Below, piece by piece: positions 45,556 through 54,975 of a stretch of 64,000 nucleotides of DNA (position 1 is its first letter; each line of letters begins with the position of its first letter). The stretch is from Acetobacter ascendens (GTDB taxonomy: Bacteria > Pseudomonadota > Alphaproteobacteria > Acetobacterales > Acetobacteraceae). Below the pieces are notes generated by a model. It searched no databases, was not told the origin of the DNA, and was given only the letters and a program-made list of their open reading frames with translations. The stretch lies in the NCBI RefSeq assembly GCF_001766235.1, contig NZ_CP015164.1, forward strand, positions 1,016,001-1,080,000, written 5' to 3'. The position numbers were made by a program, and so were the translations under genes.

Positions 45556-46989
45556 TCAGGGCACGGCGATCAATGACCAGAATCCCAGTTTGCGCTTATG
45601 TGAAGCCTTCAACCGGGTCATGAACGTTTCATGGGATTCCATGCCTTCAGCCATGGTCAACATGGGTGCAAGTCGCTGACAGGACGCAAGATCCTTTGCG
45701 GCATAGGCGTAGTAACGGGAAAGCGCCCTGTCCAGCACGGCCTCGACCAGCAGACGGTAGAGCAGCGTCGCTTCGTTGGGATAAGCTTCAGATAGACGTT
45801 CCGCTGCCGGACGCAGCGTCCCGTAGTCCCGTCCGTCCAGTTCCGCTGTATGATGCCGCACGAGACGGGCAGCTTCGTCGAGAGCGGGCCATTCCAGAAG
45901 AGTAGACAGGACCACGCTTCTATTCGGGAAATTCCGGATGTGATCGAGTGCCTGCTCTTCGGCGTCGATCGCATCATAATCACTGAGATGACGCTGATAG
46001 GCTTTCCAGTGCGGCAGGCTCAGGCGTTCCCGAAAAACGTTCCATCGCAGAGCCTGAGCTTTGTCTCGGTCTCCAACGGCCTCGTATGCTTCAATCCGCA
46101 GATCGTCGTTTTCCTTGTAAAAGCGAGAGTTCTCTTCAGTTTCCCGGTCGAGCCAGTCAAGTGCCTCCCGGGCGCGCCCCTTGTCCAGCAAGCGGCGTGC
46201 GACGTCGCCGGTATAGGCATACTGGCGGTCACTCAGGCTGACAGCTTCACTATACGCATCAACGTCACCCATGGCATCCGCAAGATCCCGCAGGTGCCTG
46301 ATCACCTGCATACGCGCGATGTCGGTATGATAATCGCTATTCCCCTTTGACGCAGGAAGGTCGCGCAGTCGTGCCAGAAGCATAGTTCTGAGCATGGCTG
46401 CGCCCGTTTCGCCTAATGCCGTGCCGCACGCGGCGATCAGACGATCACAGGTGCCATACCCGTCATCATCGAGAAGCGTAAGAAGGTCTGTGACAACGAT
46501 GGCGGGATCCCGGTTGGCCTGTCGTCCCCAGAGAACGCCAAGATCAGAAGCGGCCTCCCGGAAGACGTCCGACAGGTATCCGGAACTGTCGTCCGAGCGC
46601 TCGTAGACGGATGGGGCAATCTCCACAAGCAGCCTCATGGCTGAAATGGCCTGCCCGACATCGGCAGAGGCAACGTCACCCAGGATGGATTGCCGCAAGG
46701 TATCAAGTTCAGCAGCCAGAGGACGGATCCGGTCCCAGGGCAGAAACCCACGGGAACGCTGGATCGTGCGCAGTCTCTTTTCGATCTCCTTGCCGAGTTT
46801 ATCCTTCGCGTGAACCGCTGTCAGCGCCATGCGAAGCCTGCGGGTCAGTGCGGTGTCCTGCCCTGCCAGTTCGATGAGCAGGTCCGCAAGTCGGTTCGCA
46901 CCAAGCGCCTTCAGATTATCCTTCGTGACAGTCGTGCCGACTTTCGCTGAGGCACGGGACTTGGGCTTTTCAGAGGGATTTCGAGTCAT
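45556..46989 (-). CDS. Conserved helical protein of unknown function (DUF6880-like)
   Basis: 477 residues, entirely soluble and mostly alpha-helical, with TPR-like stretches such as RLLDKGRAREALDWLDRETE, RIEAYEAVGDRDKAQALRWN and ALDHIRNFPNRS. The N-terminus is basic (TRNPSEKPKSRASAKVG) and then ALGANRLADLLIELAGQDT. I have seen similar proteins only as hypothetical ones in alphaproteobacterial accessory regions. No catalytic motif is visible. It follows the three toxin-antitoxin pairs on the same strand but with its own spacing. Confidence 0.7.
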   Translation of the reverse strand: MTRNPSEKPKSRASAKVGTTVTKDNLKALGANRLADLLIELAGQDTALTRRLRMALTAVHAKDKLGKEIEKRLRTIQRSRGFLPWDRIRPLAAELDTLRQSILGDVASADVGQAISAMRLLVEIAPSVYERSDDSSGYLSDVFREAASDLGVLWGRQANRDPAIVVTDLLTLLDDDGYGTCDRLIAACGTALGETGAAMLRTMLLARLRDLPASKGNSDYHTDIARMQVIRHLRDLADAMGDVDAYSEAVSLSDRQYAYTGDVARRLLDKGRAREALDWLDRETEENSRFYKENDDLRIEAYEAVGDRDKAQALRWNVFRERLSLPHWKAYQRHLSDYDAIDAEEQALDHIRNFPNRSVVLSTLLEWPALDEAARLVRHHTAELDGRDYGTLRPAAERLSEAYPNEATLLYRLLVEAVLDRALSRYYAYAAKDLASCQRLAPMLTMAEGMESHETFMTRLKASHKRKLGFWSLIAVP

Positions 46990-47111
46990 GGAAGCAGGTT
47001 ATGGCTCTCCCTCAGGAAGCGCAATCGCCCAGTGTTGGTCCGGCGTGTCAGGGCCTTCCTTTCATCGGATACGCCCATCCAAGCCGGACGGACGTATCCG
47101 ATGTCAGCTAT

Positions 47112-47439
47112 TCACCCCCTGGTTTTTACCCAGAAGCGCCCGGTGGCGGTCCTTCGTGGCTCCCATCCTGCATTTTTGAGCATAACAAGCAGCTCTTTTT
47201 CCGGCGGCACATCGATCACGTTTTGCATGATTTCTGCAAGGGTCGCCCGTTCTCGCGCTGCCAGGAACGCGGCCAGAGTCACCGCGACCGGCGCTGGCGG
47301 CGACAGAGATGGCACAGGAACTGCCTCAATCCGAAGCCCTTCCCGTTCGAGATGATCGACGACGCGATGGAGCCCAAGAAATTGCACCCCGGCCAGACGA
47401 TCATCAGCGTAAACGCCGCTTCCAGCCGCGTCACAGATG
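47112..47439 (-). pseudogene. Truncated protein of unknown family, C-terminal part
   Basis: About 108 codons from the IS edge at 47439 to a stop at 47112. Visible segments are DDRLAGVQFLGLHRVVDHLE, TLAAFLAARERATLAEIMQN, VPPEKELLVMLKNAGWEPR and FWVKTRG. The start is lost at the IS5-type element. I cannot place the family. A replication- or DNA-binding role is possible from the winged-helix-like ending but is not supported further. Confidence 0.45.
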
Positions 47440-48728
47440 GAGGGTTCGAAAAACCCTCTGGTTTTAGGTCTCTCTGTGTGATTCCCTCTCTTGTGTGATG
47501 ACTGGAGGAGTGGCTGATGACGCAGTCTGGTTTCTTTGATGTTGAAGAGCGGCTTGCTCGGTTGAGTGGGCTTGGTGACCAACTTGAAGCATTTTCCCAG
47601 ACTGTGGATTTTGAGGTATTCCGTCCGGAGCTGAACAAGGCGTTGGCCTATTCAGACAGAAGCAAAGGCGGGCGTCCTCCGTTTGATCCAGTGCTAATGT
47701 TCAAAATTCTGGTCATCCAGACGCTGAACAATTTGTCCGACGAACGGACGGAATACCTGATCAACGACCGCCTGTCCTTCATGCGCTTTCTTGGTCTGGG
47801 GCTGTCTGACCGCGTGCCTGATGCCAAGACCGTCTGGCTGTTTCGTGAGCGTCTGACACAGGCGGGAGCAATTGATGTTTTGTTCAACCGCTTTGATGCG
47901 ACCCTGCGGAATGCCGGTTATCTCCCCATGTCAGGTCAGATCCTGGATGCTACACTGGTAGCGGCCCCAAAGCAGCGCAATACCAATGAAGAGAAGGCCG
48001 ATCTGCGCGAAGGACGGATCCCGCAGGATTGGCAGGACAAGCCCTCAAAGCTGTCCCATAAAGATCGTCATGCCCGATGGACATTGAAGTTCACGAAAGC
48101 AAAGCGTCAGGATGACGGGAGTATGCCCGCAACAGATCTGGCCATCCCTTTCTTTGGCTATAAATCGCATGTTTCCATCGACCGGAAATTTCGGCTGATC
48201 CGCAAATGGAAAGCGACCGATGCAGCGGCCAGCGATGGTGCCAGACTACGCGAGGGCCTGCTGGATAAAACCAATATGGCATCAACAGTCTGGGCGGATA
48301 CAGCCTACCGCTCAAAAGCCAATGAGGACTTCATGGACAAGCATGGCTTTGTCTCGAAGGTTCACAGGAAAAAGCCTCATCTCAAGCCGATGCCACGACA
48401 TATACAGAGATCCAACGCCGGAAAGTCCGTTATTCGGTCGCGTGTCGAGCATGTTTTTGCCGATCAGAAATCGCAGACAGGACTGTTCATACGAACCGTA
48501 GGGATAACCCGAGCCACCATGAGGATCGGGCTGGCCAATATCGTCTATAATATGCGCCGCTTTCTCCTCCTGGAGCGGATTAACGCGAGCGCGTAGCAAT
48601 TCAGGGCATGAGACCCTCTCTCTGCTCAATACGCAGAGTGAAAATCAGGTCCACGAACCAGCAATCAACTCGCTAAAAACCTGAAATCAGGCAGAAGGGA
48701 AATCAATCAACGGTTCTTCGAACCCTCC
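47440..48728 (+). mobile_element. IS5-family element (359-aa transposase), copy 3, 1289 bp
   Basis: GGAGGGTTCGAA ends. The flanks AGAT (47436-47439) and AGGT (48729-48732) differ. The right side is the middle of an IS3-family transposase gene, the left side an unrelated gene, so this copy marks a rearrangement junction. Confidence 0.9.
47517..48596 (+). CDS. IS5-family transposase (359 aa), copy 3
   Basis: Full-length, beginning MTQSGFFDVEERLARLSGLG. Same DDE layout as copies 1 and 2, with scattered differences (for example VDFEVFRPELNKALAYSD, EEKADLREGRIPQDWQDKP). Confidence 0.9.
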   Translation: MTQSGFFDVEERLARLSGLGDQLEAFSQTVDFEVFRPELNKALAYSDRSKGGRPPFDPVLMFKILVIQTLNNLSDERTEYLINDRLSFMRFLGLGLSDRVPDAKTVWLFRERLTQAGAIDVLFNRFDATLRNAGYLPMSGQILDATLVAAPKQRNTNEEKADLREGRIPQDWQDKPSKLSHKDRHARWTLKFTKAKRQDDGSMPATDLAIPFFGYKSHVSIDRKFRLIRKWKATDAAASDGARLREGLLDKTNMASTVWADTAYRSKANEDFMDKHGFVSKVHRKKPHLKPMPRHIQRSNAGKSVIRSRVEHVFADQKSQTGLFIRTVGITRATMRIGLANIVYNMRRFLLLERINASA

Positions 48729-49087
48729 AGGTTATGGAGTGGCGTGGCAGGCCAGAAGCCATCCGAATGGATAATGGCCCTGAATATGTCAGTCATACGT
48801 TGGTTTCATGGGCCGAAAAACAGGGGATTACCCTGATCTATACGCAACCGGGTAATCCGCAGCAGAATGCCTATATTGAACGCTACAACAGAACTGTCCG
48901 GCAGGAATGGCTGGAGCAGTATTTGTTTGAAAGCATTCAGGACGTGCAGGAGGTCGCAACACAATGGCTCTGGACATATAACCATGACAGACCCAACATG
49001 GGGAACAGCGGGCTAACCCCCGCCCAGAAACTAAAAACAGCTGCCTGAATTCTCATTCAATGCCCCACTAAAAATGGGGGGATTACC
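48729..49087 (+). pseudogene. IS3-family element remnant, right end with the last third of OrfB
   Basis: Encodes the DDE part [17 protein letters not shown] to the end AQKLKTAA and ends in GGGGGGATTACC, matching the element at 2953-4149. Only one change is visible in the protein (SGLTPAQ instead of SGLPPAQ). The 5' two-thirds are missing at the IS5-type junction. Confidence 0.9.
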
Positions 49088-49234
49088 AACGGACCATTGT
49101 TGGACTGAGAATCCTTAACTCCCAGACTGTGGAAACAAATTTTTTTCTAACGCTTCAATCGCGTAAATTTAACCAAAGTGAAACCATCATGCGTCTGTTG
49201 TTCCGCATTGACTTGGATTCCGTCAATTCAACTG

Positions 49235-49291
49235 GAGCATAATCTGGTTCATATCCTTCAACAGTGAAGCTGGCGGAGATCTGATTGCGAC
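49235..49291. mobile_element. IS630-type end remnant
   Basis: GAGCATAATCTGGTTCATAT and the following AGTGAAGC resemble the left end and terminal transposase codons (G-Y-E-P-D) of the IS630 element at 40018. Only about 57 bp are left. Confidence 0.5.
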
Positions 49292-49630
49292 AGACACCGT
49301 CACTTGTACCACACTGCGCGTTCTGAACCGCATCGATGGCTCGGGGCTACTCACTTACATAACCTCGAGTTGGAATCCGGCCATATCCATTCGCCACGTT
49401 CTCAAACCACTTTTTATACTCATTTTTCACTCTTTACCACCTCGACGCCTCAACGTGGCTCTCGCAACTCAGTGCAACCTGATCGCGGTCTTTCTCAGAT
49501 TCATGCTTGCCCGGATGCATAATCACGCGCATCACCGAATAAGGTCTTAAGAATGAAGACACCGTCACATCTTCTGTCGAGGCACCGGTAACTTAAAGAC
49601 ATTCACCTCTTCATATCCGGAACAAAAACA
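49292..49630. other. Intergenic region before the metal ATPase gene
   Basis: No gene recognised. It must hold the promoter for the gene at 49631. I see no clear metal-regulator palindrome. Confidence 0.4.
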
Positions 49631-52105
49631 ATGCCAACGATGTTATTAGCCAACACGAAAACACGCGATCCCGTATGCGGGATGCTGGTTGATCCGGCTA
49701 CCAGCAGGTTCAAAAGCGATCGTAATGGTCACATCTCTTTTTTCTGCAGCGGCCACTGTCAAAAGAAATTCGAGGATAATCCAACGGCATTCGTCAAAAA
49801 TGATGTGATACCTGCAACCGTCTGGACATGTCCGATGCATCCCGAGATCAGGGAAGCGCATCCCGGCACATGCCCCAAATGCGGCATGACGCTGGAACCT
49901 GTGAAAGAAGTGCAGGAAAAGGCGGTGCCTTCCATGCGGGGCATGAGCTGCCATCATGCGCCGCAACGGCCTTCCGCCGCCGGAGAGGGTACGCCGGGGA
50001 TGATCTGGACCTGCCCGATGCATCCGCAGATCCGGCAGGATCATCCGGGGAACTGTCCGCTCTGTGGCATGGCGCTGGAGCCGGAGGAACCGACGGGAGC
50101 AGAGACGGAAAACCCCGAACTGCATGATTTCAGACGTCGTCTGATCGTCTCCGTGCTTTTTGCGGTTCCTCTGATGCTCATTGCCATGGGGGGCGATGTC
50201 GGCCTGCACCTTGTTCCGGGACCATGGTCTCCCTGGGTTCAGCTTGCGCTGACCACTCCGATTGTCTGCTGGGCAGGACTGCCTTTCTTCCAGCGTGGAC
50301 TCGCCTCACTGCGGACCGGTCACTTCAACATGTTCACGCTCATCATGTTCGGCGTCGGCGCCGCGTTTGGCTATAGTCTGGCCGCGACGTTCGCACCGGG
50401 GGCGTTCCCGGCCAGCTTCAGGATGCCCGACGGAGCCCTGCCGGTCTATTATGAGGCGGCGGGCGTGGTCGTTGCGCTGGTTCTGCTGGGACAGGTTCTG
50501 GAACTCCGTGCACGTGCCGCCACCGGTGATGCCATTCGCGCCCTGCTGGATCTCACACCAAAACAGGCTCACCGTATCGGAGAGAACGGGCAGCCGACAG
50601 ACATAGCCGTGGACGCTGTCGGGGTCGGAGACCGACTGCGGGTGCTGCCGGGAGAGTCGATCCCTGTCGACGGCAGGGTTCTCGATGGCACATCCAGCGT
50701 TGACGAAGCCATGATTACCGGGGAGCCAGCACCCGTTGCCAAAAAGATCGGCAGCACGGTGACTGGCGGTACGATCAACGGCAATGGCAGCCTCGAAATC
50801 GAAGCGCAGGCCGTCGGCAGCGATACCATGCTGGCGCGGATCGTGAAGATGGTTGCCACCGCCCAGCGCAGCCGCGCACCCATTCAGGCCGTGGCCGACC
50901 GGGTGGCCGGATGGTTCGTCCCGCTGGTGCTGGCTATTTCCGTGCTGACTTTCATCGTATGGTACGCCGTTGGACCGGCTCCGCGCTTTGGGCATGCTCT
51001 TCTGAATGCCATCTCGGTGCTGATCATTGCCTGTCCCTGCGCGCTTGGGCTGGCCACGCCCATGTCAATCATGGTCGGTACAGGGCGGGGCGCACGCGAG
51101 GGCGTTCTGGTCCGCAATGCCGAAGCGCTTCAGGCGCTCGACAGGGTGGATACGCTGGTTGTGGACAAGACCGGCACGCTGACGGAAGGACACCCCAAGC
51201 TCATCGCCGTGGAGGCAGCCAATGGCTGGCCGGAAAACGATGTGCTGTGTTATGCCGCCTCTGTGGAGACACACTCCCAGCATCCTCTGGCACAGGCTAT
51301 CGTTCAGGGCCTGAAAGACCGCCATGGGGAGCCCGGCGTTCTTACCCATTTCGAGTCGCAGCCGGGACTGGGCGTGAGCGGCAGCGTTGAGGGCCATGTC
51401 GTCGTCGTGGGCAATGCCGAGTGTCTGAAGCAGGCTGGCGCTGATGCGTCCCCTGTTGAAGCTAGCGCGACGGCGCATCGTGAAGCCGGAGCCGGGGTGA
51501 TGTTTGTGGCGGTAGACGGCAGGCTCGCCGGGCTGATCGCCGTGGCGGACCCTCTCCGCGCGGATACGCGGGCCTCTCTTGCGGCGCTCCACGCCGATGG
51601 TCTGCGGATCATCATGCTCACGGGTGACAGCGATGCGACGGCGAAGGCTGTGGCGGCGCAGGCGGGAAATATCGCGGAAGTCCATGCCGGTCTGAAGCCA
51701 CAGGACAAAGCCGATATCGTCAAACACCTGACGGCGCAGGGCGCACATGTCGCGATGACGGGCGATGGCGTGAATGATGCTCCAGCTCTTGCGGCCGCAT
51801 CCGTCGGGATCGCAATGGGAACCGGCACTGACGTAGCGATCGAAAGCGCCGGGATCACTCTGGCGCATGGCAGCCTGGAAGCACTGGTCCGGGCCAGACG
51901 GCTTGCCCATGCGACCATGCGCAACATCCGGCAGAACCTGGCTTTCTCTTTCCTGTTCAACGGGATCGGCATTCCGATCGCCGCCGGTGTGCTCTATCCG
52001 ATCTGCGGGCTTCTTCTCTCACCGGTTATCGGCGGCGCGGCCATGGCTCTGTCGTCCGTGACGGTTGTCACTAACGCGCTTCGGCTTGGTCGGGGGAAAG
52101 ACTGA
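49631..52105 (+). CDS. Heavy-metal (Cu/Ag-type) translocating P-type ATPase
   Basis: 824 residues, P1B-type ATPase exporting monovalent copper or silver. The N-terminus holds a YHS-type metal site ([32 protein letters not shown]) and two heavy-metal-binding modules, [20 protein letters not shown] and [20 protein letters not shown]. No classical MXCXXC domain is seen. The core follows: actuator ITGEPAPV, membrane CPC site [15 protein letters not shown] near residues 463-477, phosphorylation DKTGTLTEG near 513-521, the nucleotide-domain HP (SQHPLAQAI) and hinge [14 protein letters not shown]. His/Met/Cys-rich N-modules fit Cu/Ag efflux. The stop is 2 bp from the convergent ClC gene stop. Confidence 0.92.
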   Translation: MPTMLLANTKTRDPVCGMLVDPATSRFKSDRNGHISFFCSGHCQKKFEDNPTAFVKNDVIPATVWTCPMHPEIREAHPGTCPKCGMTLEPVKEVQEKAVPSMRGMSCHHAPQRPSAAGEGTPGMIWTCPMHPQIRQDHPGNCPLCGMALEPEEPTGAETENPELHDFRRRLIVSVLFAVPLMLIAMGGDVGLHLVPGPWSPWVQLALTTPIVCWAGLPFFQRGLASLRTGHFNMFTLIMFGVGAAFGYSLAATFAPGAFPASFRMPDGALPVYYEAAGVVVALVLLGQVLELRARAATGDAIRALLDLTPKQAHRIGENGQPTDIAVDAVGVGDRLRVLPGESIPVDGRVLDGTSSVDEAMITGEPAPVAKKIGSTVTGGTINGNGSLEIEAQAVGSDTMLARIVKMVATAQRSRAPIQAVADRVAGWFVPLVLAISVLTFIVWYAVGPAPRFGHALLNAISVLIIACPCALGLATPMSIMVGTGRGAREGVLVRNAEALQALDRVDTLVVDKTGTLTEGHPKLIAVEAANGWPENDVLCYAASVETHSQHPLAQAIVQGLKDRHGEPGVLTHFESQPGLGVSGSVEGHVVVVGNAECLKQAGADASPVEASATAHREAGAGVMFVAVDGRLAGLIAVADPLRADTRASLAALHADGLRIIMLTGDSDATAKAVAAQAGNIAEVHAGLKPQDKADIVKHLTAQGAHVAMTGDGVNDAPALAAASVGIAMGTGTDVAIESAGITLAHGSLEALVRARRLAHATMRNIRQNLAFSFLFNGIGIPIAAGVLYPICGLLLSPVIGGAAMALSSVTVVTNALRLGRGKD

Positions 52106-52107
52106 AC

Positions 52108-53430
52108 CTAGCGTTTTTCGGCCGCGGCGCGGGTGCGTAATGCCTCATAAATCGGTGCTTCCCCCATGCCGTCGGCCACGAACATCGCGGCAAAACTGCC
52201 CGAAAGCAGCGGAAGCAGCAGGCTGGGCGTATTTGTCATTTCCGTCACAAGAATGATCCCGGTCAAAGGTGCCCGCACTGCTCCCGCAAACATTGCCGCC
52301 ATACCAACCACAACAAAGGGTGTGCTCCGCCCCGCCAGCGTGGGCGCCAGAACATGGGCCAGATCTCCGCAGCCCAGACCGGTCAGAGCACCCAGAGTCA
52401 GCATGGGAGCGAAGAGGCCACCCGGCGTTGCTGCGGCATAGGAAATCGAGCCGAAGACCAGACGCAGGGCATACAATCCTGGCAGCGCTGTCCAGATCAG
52501 CGTTCCATCGATGGCGCTTTGCGTGATCCAGTCGCCTCCACCAGCAAGGTGAGGTGTAAGCCAGACGATCAGCCCACCGATCGCGCCGATTGCCGCAGCC
52601 CGGATTTCCACGCTGGCATTCATCCGTTCAGCCAGCCGTAACGTGGCCAGAACTGTCCGGTTGTAAACGACCGAGAGCAAGCCAACTGCAAGCCCCGTCA
52701 GCAAGAACAGCACCTGCGTTGAAACGCTGATGATCATGGGACTGTCGGCCACCACGAAATCAGGATCACCGCCCAGCAACGCGCGGGCGACAAGGATGGC
52801 GGACACGGAAGCACCGAGTGCGGAACAGGCGGTTCGCGCCTCGAATTTGCCGACCAGCTCTTCCAGCACAAAGATCGCGCCAGCGCCTGGCGCATTGAAC
52901 GCTGTCGCCAGTCCAGCTCCGGCACCAGCCGCCAGCAATGACCGGCAATCCGCCGGTCCCAACCGTAACAGCCGACCGATCGTATTGGCAGCCGTGGCAC
53001 CCATCTGCACGCTCGGCCCCTCACGCCCCAGCGCTAGTCCTCCGCCGATGGCCAGCAATCCTCCGATGAACTTGACCGGGATCAGGCCGACAGAAGCTGG
53101 TGTTGCAAGTCCGGCCAGGACGGCCTCGACATGAGGGATCCCACTTCCAGAAGCCAGAGGCGCCAGCCGCCTGACCATCCAGGCCGCGATGAAGGCCGTG
53201 ATGCTGCCGATCGCAATAATCATCAGACCGGCGGGAAGCGGGTGCAGGACATCAAGCGCCAGCGTCGTTCTCAACCCCGCAGCATGTTCAAGTAACAGCC
53301 GGAATGTCCCACAGACCGCTCCGACAACGACACCTGTCAGAATGGAAAGAAGGGAAAGCACAGTGAGACTGCTAGGCGGCTGGATCATCACCGCGTGCTG
53401 TGTTTCCTGACTATGAGTGGTGTCTGCCAT
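52108..53430 (-). CDS. ClC-family chloride channel/transporter
   Basis: 440 residues with the ClC selectivity motifs in order: GSGIPHVEAVLAG near residues 94-106, GREGPSVQMGATAANTIGR near 133-151, GAGLATAFNAPGAGAIFVLE near 166-185 and GGLFAPMLTLGALTGLGCG near 341-359. In the GREGP region and at the E of FVLEE the gating and proton glutamates can be seen, so Cl-/H+ exchange is likely. Such proteins support acid resistance. Convergent with the metal ATPase gene. No C-terminal CBS domains are present. Confidence 0.92.
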   Translation of the reverse strand: MADTTHSQETQHAVMIQPPSSLTVLSLLSILTGVVVGAVCGTFRLLLEHAAGLRTTLALDVLHPLPAGLMIIAIGSITAFIAAWMVRRLAPLASGSGIPHVEAVLAGLATPASVGLIPVKFIGGLLAIGGGLALGREGPSVQMGATAANTIGRLLRLGPADCRSLLAAGAGAGLATAFNAPGAGAIFVLEELVGKFEARTACSALGASVSAILVARALLGGDPDFVVADSPMIISVSTQVLFLLTGLAVGLLSVVYNRTVLATLRLAERMNASVEIRAAAIGAIGGLIVWLTPHLAGGGDWITQSAIDGTLIWTALPGLYALRLVFGSISYAAATPGGLFAPMLTLGALTGLGCGDLAHVLAPTLAGRSTPFVVVGMAAMFAGAVRAPLTGIILVTEMTNTPSLLLPLLSGSFAAMFVADGMGEAPIYEALRTRAAAEKR

Positions 53431-53518
53431 CGCCTTCTTGCCGGATTATCATCGTTGCAAACCCGACCCCGGAGTCTGAGAAAAGTTTAGCATCTTTGCT
53501 CTTATGCCGATAACAACA

Positions 53519-54796
53519 TCAGATCGGTGTCAAAGCATGCGAAATCGCCTGGACAGGCTTCAGTCCGTGACCAAAGCGGGCGATAGCTGCGCGATCCTTC
53601 TCCAGCGCCCCATAAGGTAGATACCGGACTTTCAGATCGGCAATCCTGCTGAAGGCCGGTCGCTTCAACTGTTCGCGCACATCGGCTTCCCGCTTGTCTG
53701 GAGCAACAAGGAACAGTCCTTCCAGAGCCTGCGCCTCCGACCCAAGAGCAAGATCCAGCATGCGCACGATGCCTGAATAGATGGTCGTTGAATGCTCGAC
53801 CTCGAAGGCTGCCACAATCCTGTGGCTGTCCCGGTCTAGCCATAGGACATCGATCAGATGCACGGATTCCGCTCCCTGCGTTTCCGTCGTGAACCCTGGC
53901 AACACCGACAGGCAGCCATCCCCCAATTTACCGTCCTGCCATGGACGACTGTGATCATTGGCCGCAATCCAGACATCGTAACCCAGAGAATGCCCCAGAT
54001 CGCGAAGCCAGCCCTGAATCTCGGTATGGGTATGATCCGTTTCCCGCTCTGCTGCCAGTATCCGAGCCTCTTTTGCGCTCTGCTCCCTCACCTGGTGAAG
54101 ATCGGCTTCCCAGAGTTTCCGCGCTGTTTCGTTATCCTCGAGAGGTGGCGCTGTATAGCGTCCGCTTCCGAGATCAAACAGCAGTCCTCCGATAGCGCCC
54201 AGATCATTGGACAGCAGCGAACGATAGGTCGCATTCAGCTTCAGAATGCCCTGCCGCATGGCAAGATATTCCTCCCATCGGCCCAACTTCATCTTTGATC
54301 CGGTCAAGGCGTTATAGCCGTTCACGATTGCCGTATTGAAAGGCGGCATGATCGTAGGATGCAGGAAATACAGCAGATTGGCGACGGCTGGTCCCAGCCC
54401 TTTTATCTTCCGGGCATCGATCGCGTGGATGGCCGAGACCACGTGCTCGTCGGTATTGCAACACAGGCAGGTATCGAGAAGCTGCCCGAATGCTTTCTGG
54501 TTTGCAGGATTTTCGTAGATATCGGGAATGCGTAGCTTCGGCTTCCACAGGAATGCATGATCCGCACCCTTGAATATCTGACGCTGTTCAGCGATCGAAT
54601 GAACAACTGTTTCCAGGGATGAGCCACGATAGGCGACCCCGAATGTGCCAGCGGTAATCTCGGTAACGACCTGCTGCAGACCACGGCGGATAGACCGGAA
54701 GTTCTTGAGGCGTTCATCCCACAAAAACCAGCTCTGATAGGTGCCTGCCGGATCATCACGCCAGCGAAGGATAAGGTCTCGAATAAGGTCGGTCAT
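53519..54796 (-). CDS. Probable type II restriction-endonuclease-like protein
   Basis: About 425 residues from the ATG at 54796 (an upstream in-frame start at 54847 is possible, and neither has a strong ribosome site). The N-terminal half has an HhH-like stretch KIKGLGPAVANLLYFLHP near residues 150-167. The C-terminal half has a PD-(D/E)xK-type core: VHLIDVLWLDRDSHRIVAAF followed by EVEHSTTIYSGIVRMLDL, where Asp and the E-x-E could be catalytic. The next strand reads GLFLVAPDKREADVREQL. No methylase gene is adjacent, so a solitary or methyl-directed nuclease, or a repair protein, are alternatives. It lies next to a RecD2-like helicase on the same strand. Confidence 0.6.
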   Translation of the reverse strand: MTDLIRDLILRWRDDPAGTYQSWFLWDERLKNFRSIRRGLQQVVTEITAGTFGVAYRGSSLETVVHSIAEQRQIFKGADHAFLWKPKLRIPDIYENPANQKAFGQLLDTCLCCNTDEHVVSAIHAIDARKIKGLGPAVANLLYFLHPTIMPPFNTAIVNGYNALTGSKMKLGRWEEYLAMRQGILKLNATYRSLLSNDLGAIGGLLFDLGSGRYTAPPLEDNETARKLWEADLHQVREQSAKEARILAAERETDHTHTEIQGWLRDLGHSLGYDVWIAANDHSRPWQDGKLGDGCLSVLPGFTTETQGAESVHLIDVLWLDRDSHRIVAAFEVEHSTTIYSGIVRMLDLALGSEAQALEGLFLVAPDKREADVREQLKRPAFSRIADLKVRYLPYGALEKDRAAIARFGHGLKPVQAISHALTPI

Positions 54797-54975
54797 CAGT
54801 CCAGAAGCTACAATTATATTCGCTCTTGACACTGATTGTAACAGCATCTCACGTCAATGCGGATAATCGCAAGGCCTGGCGAGGTTTAAGATACTCATGT
54901 CCGCTTTCCGGAAAGTCGAATAGCCCCGCTTATGACCGGGATGAGGGCGGAAGCCGACATGGAGGCATCGCTCCG

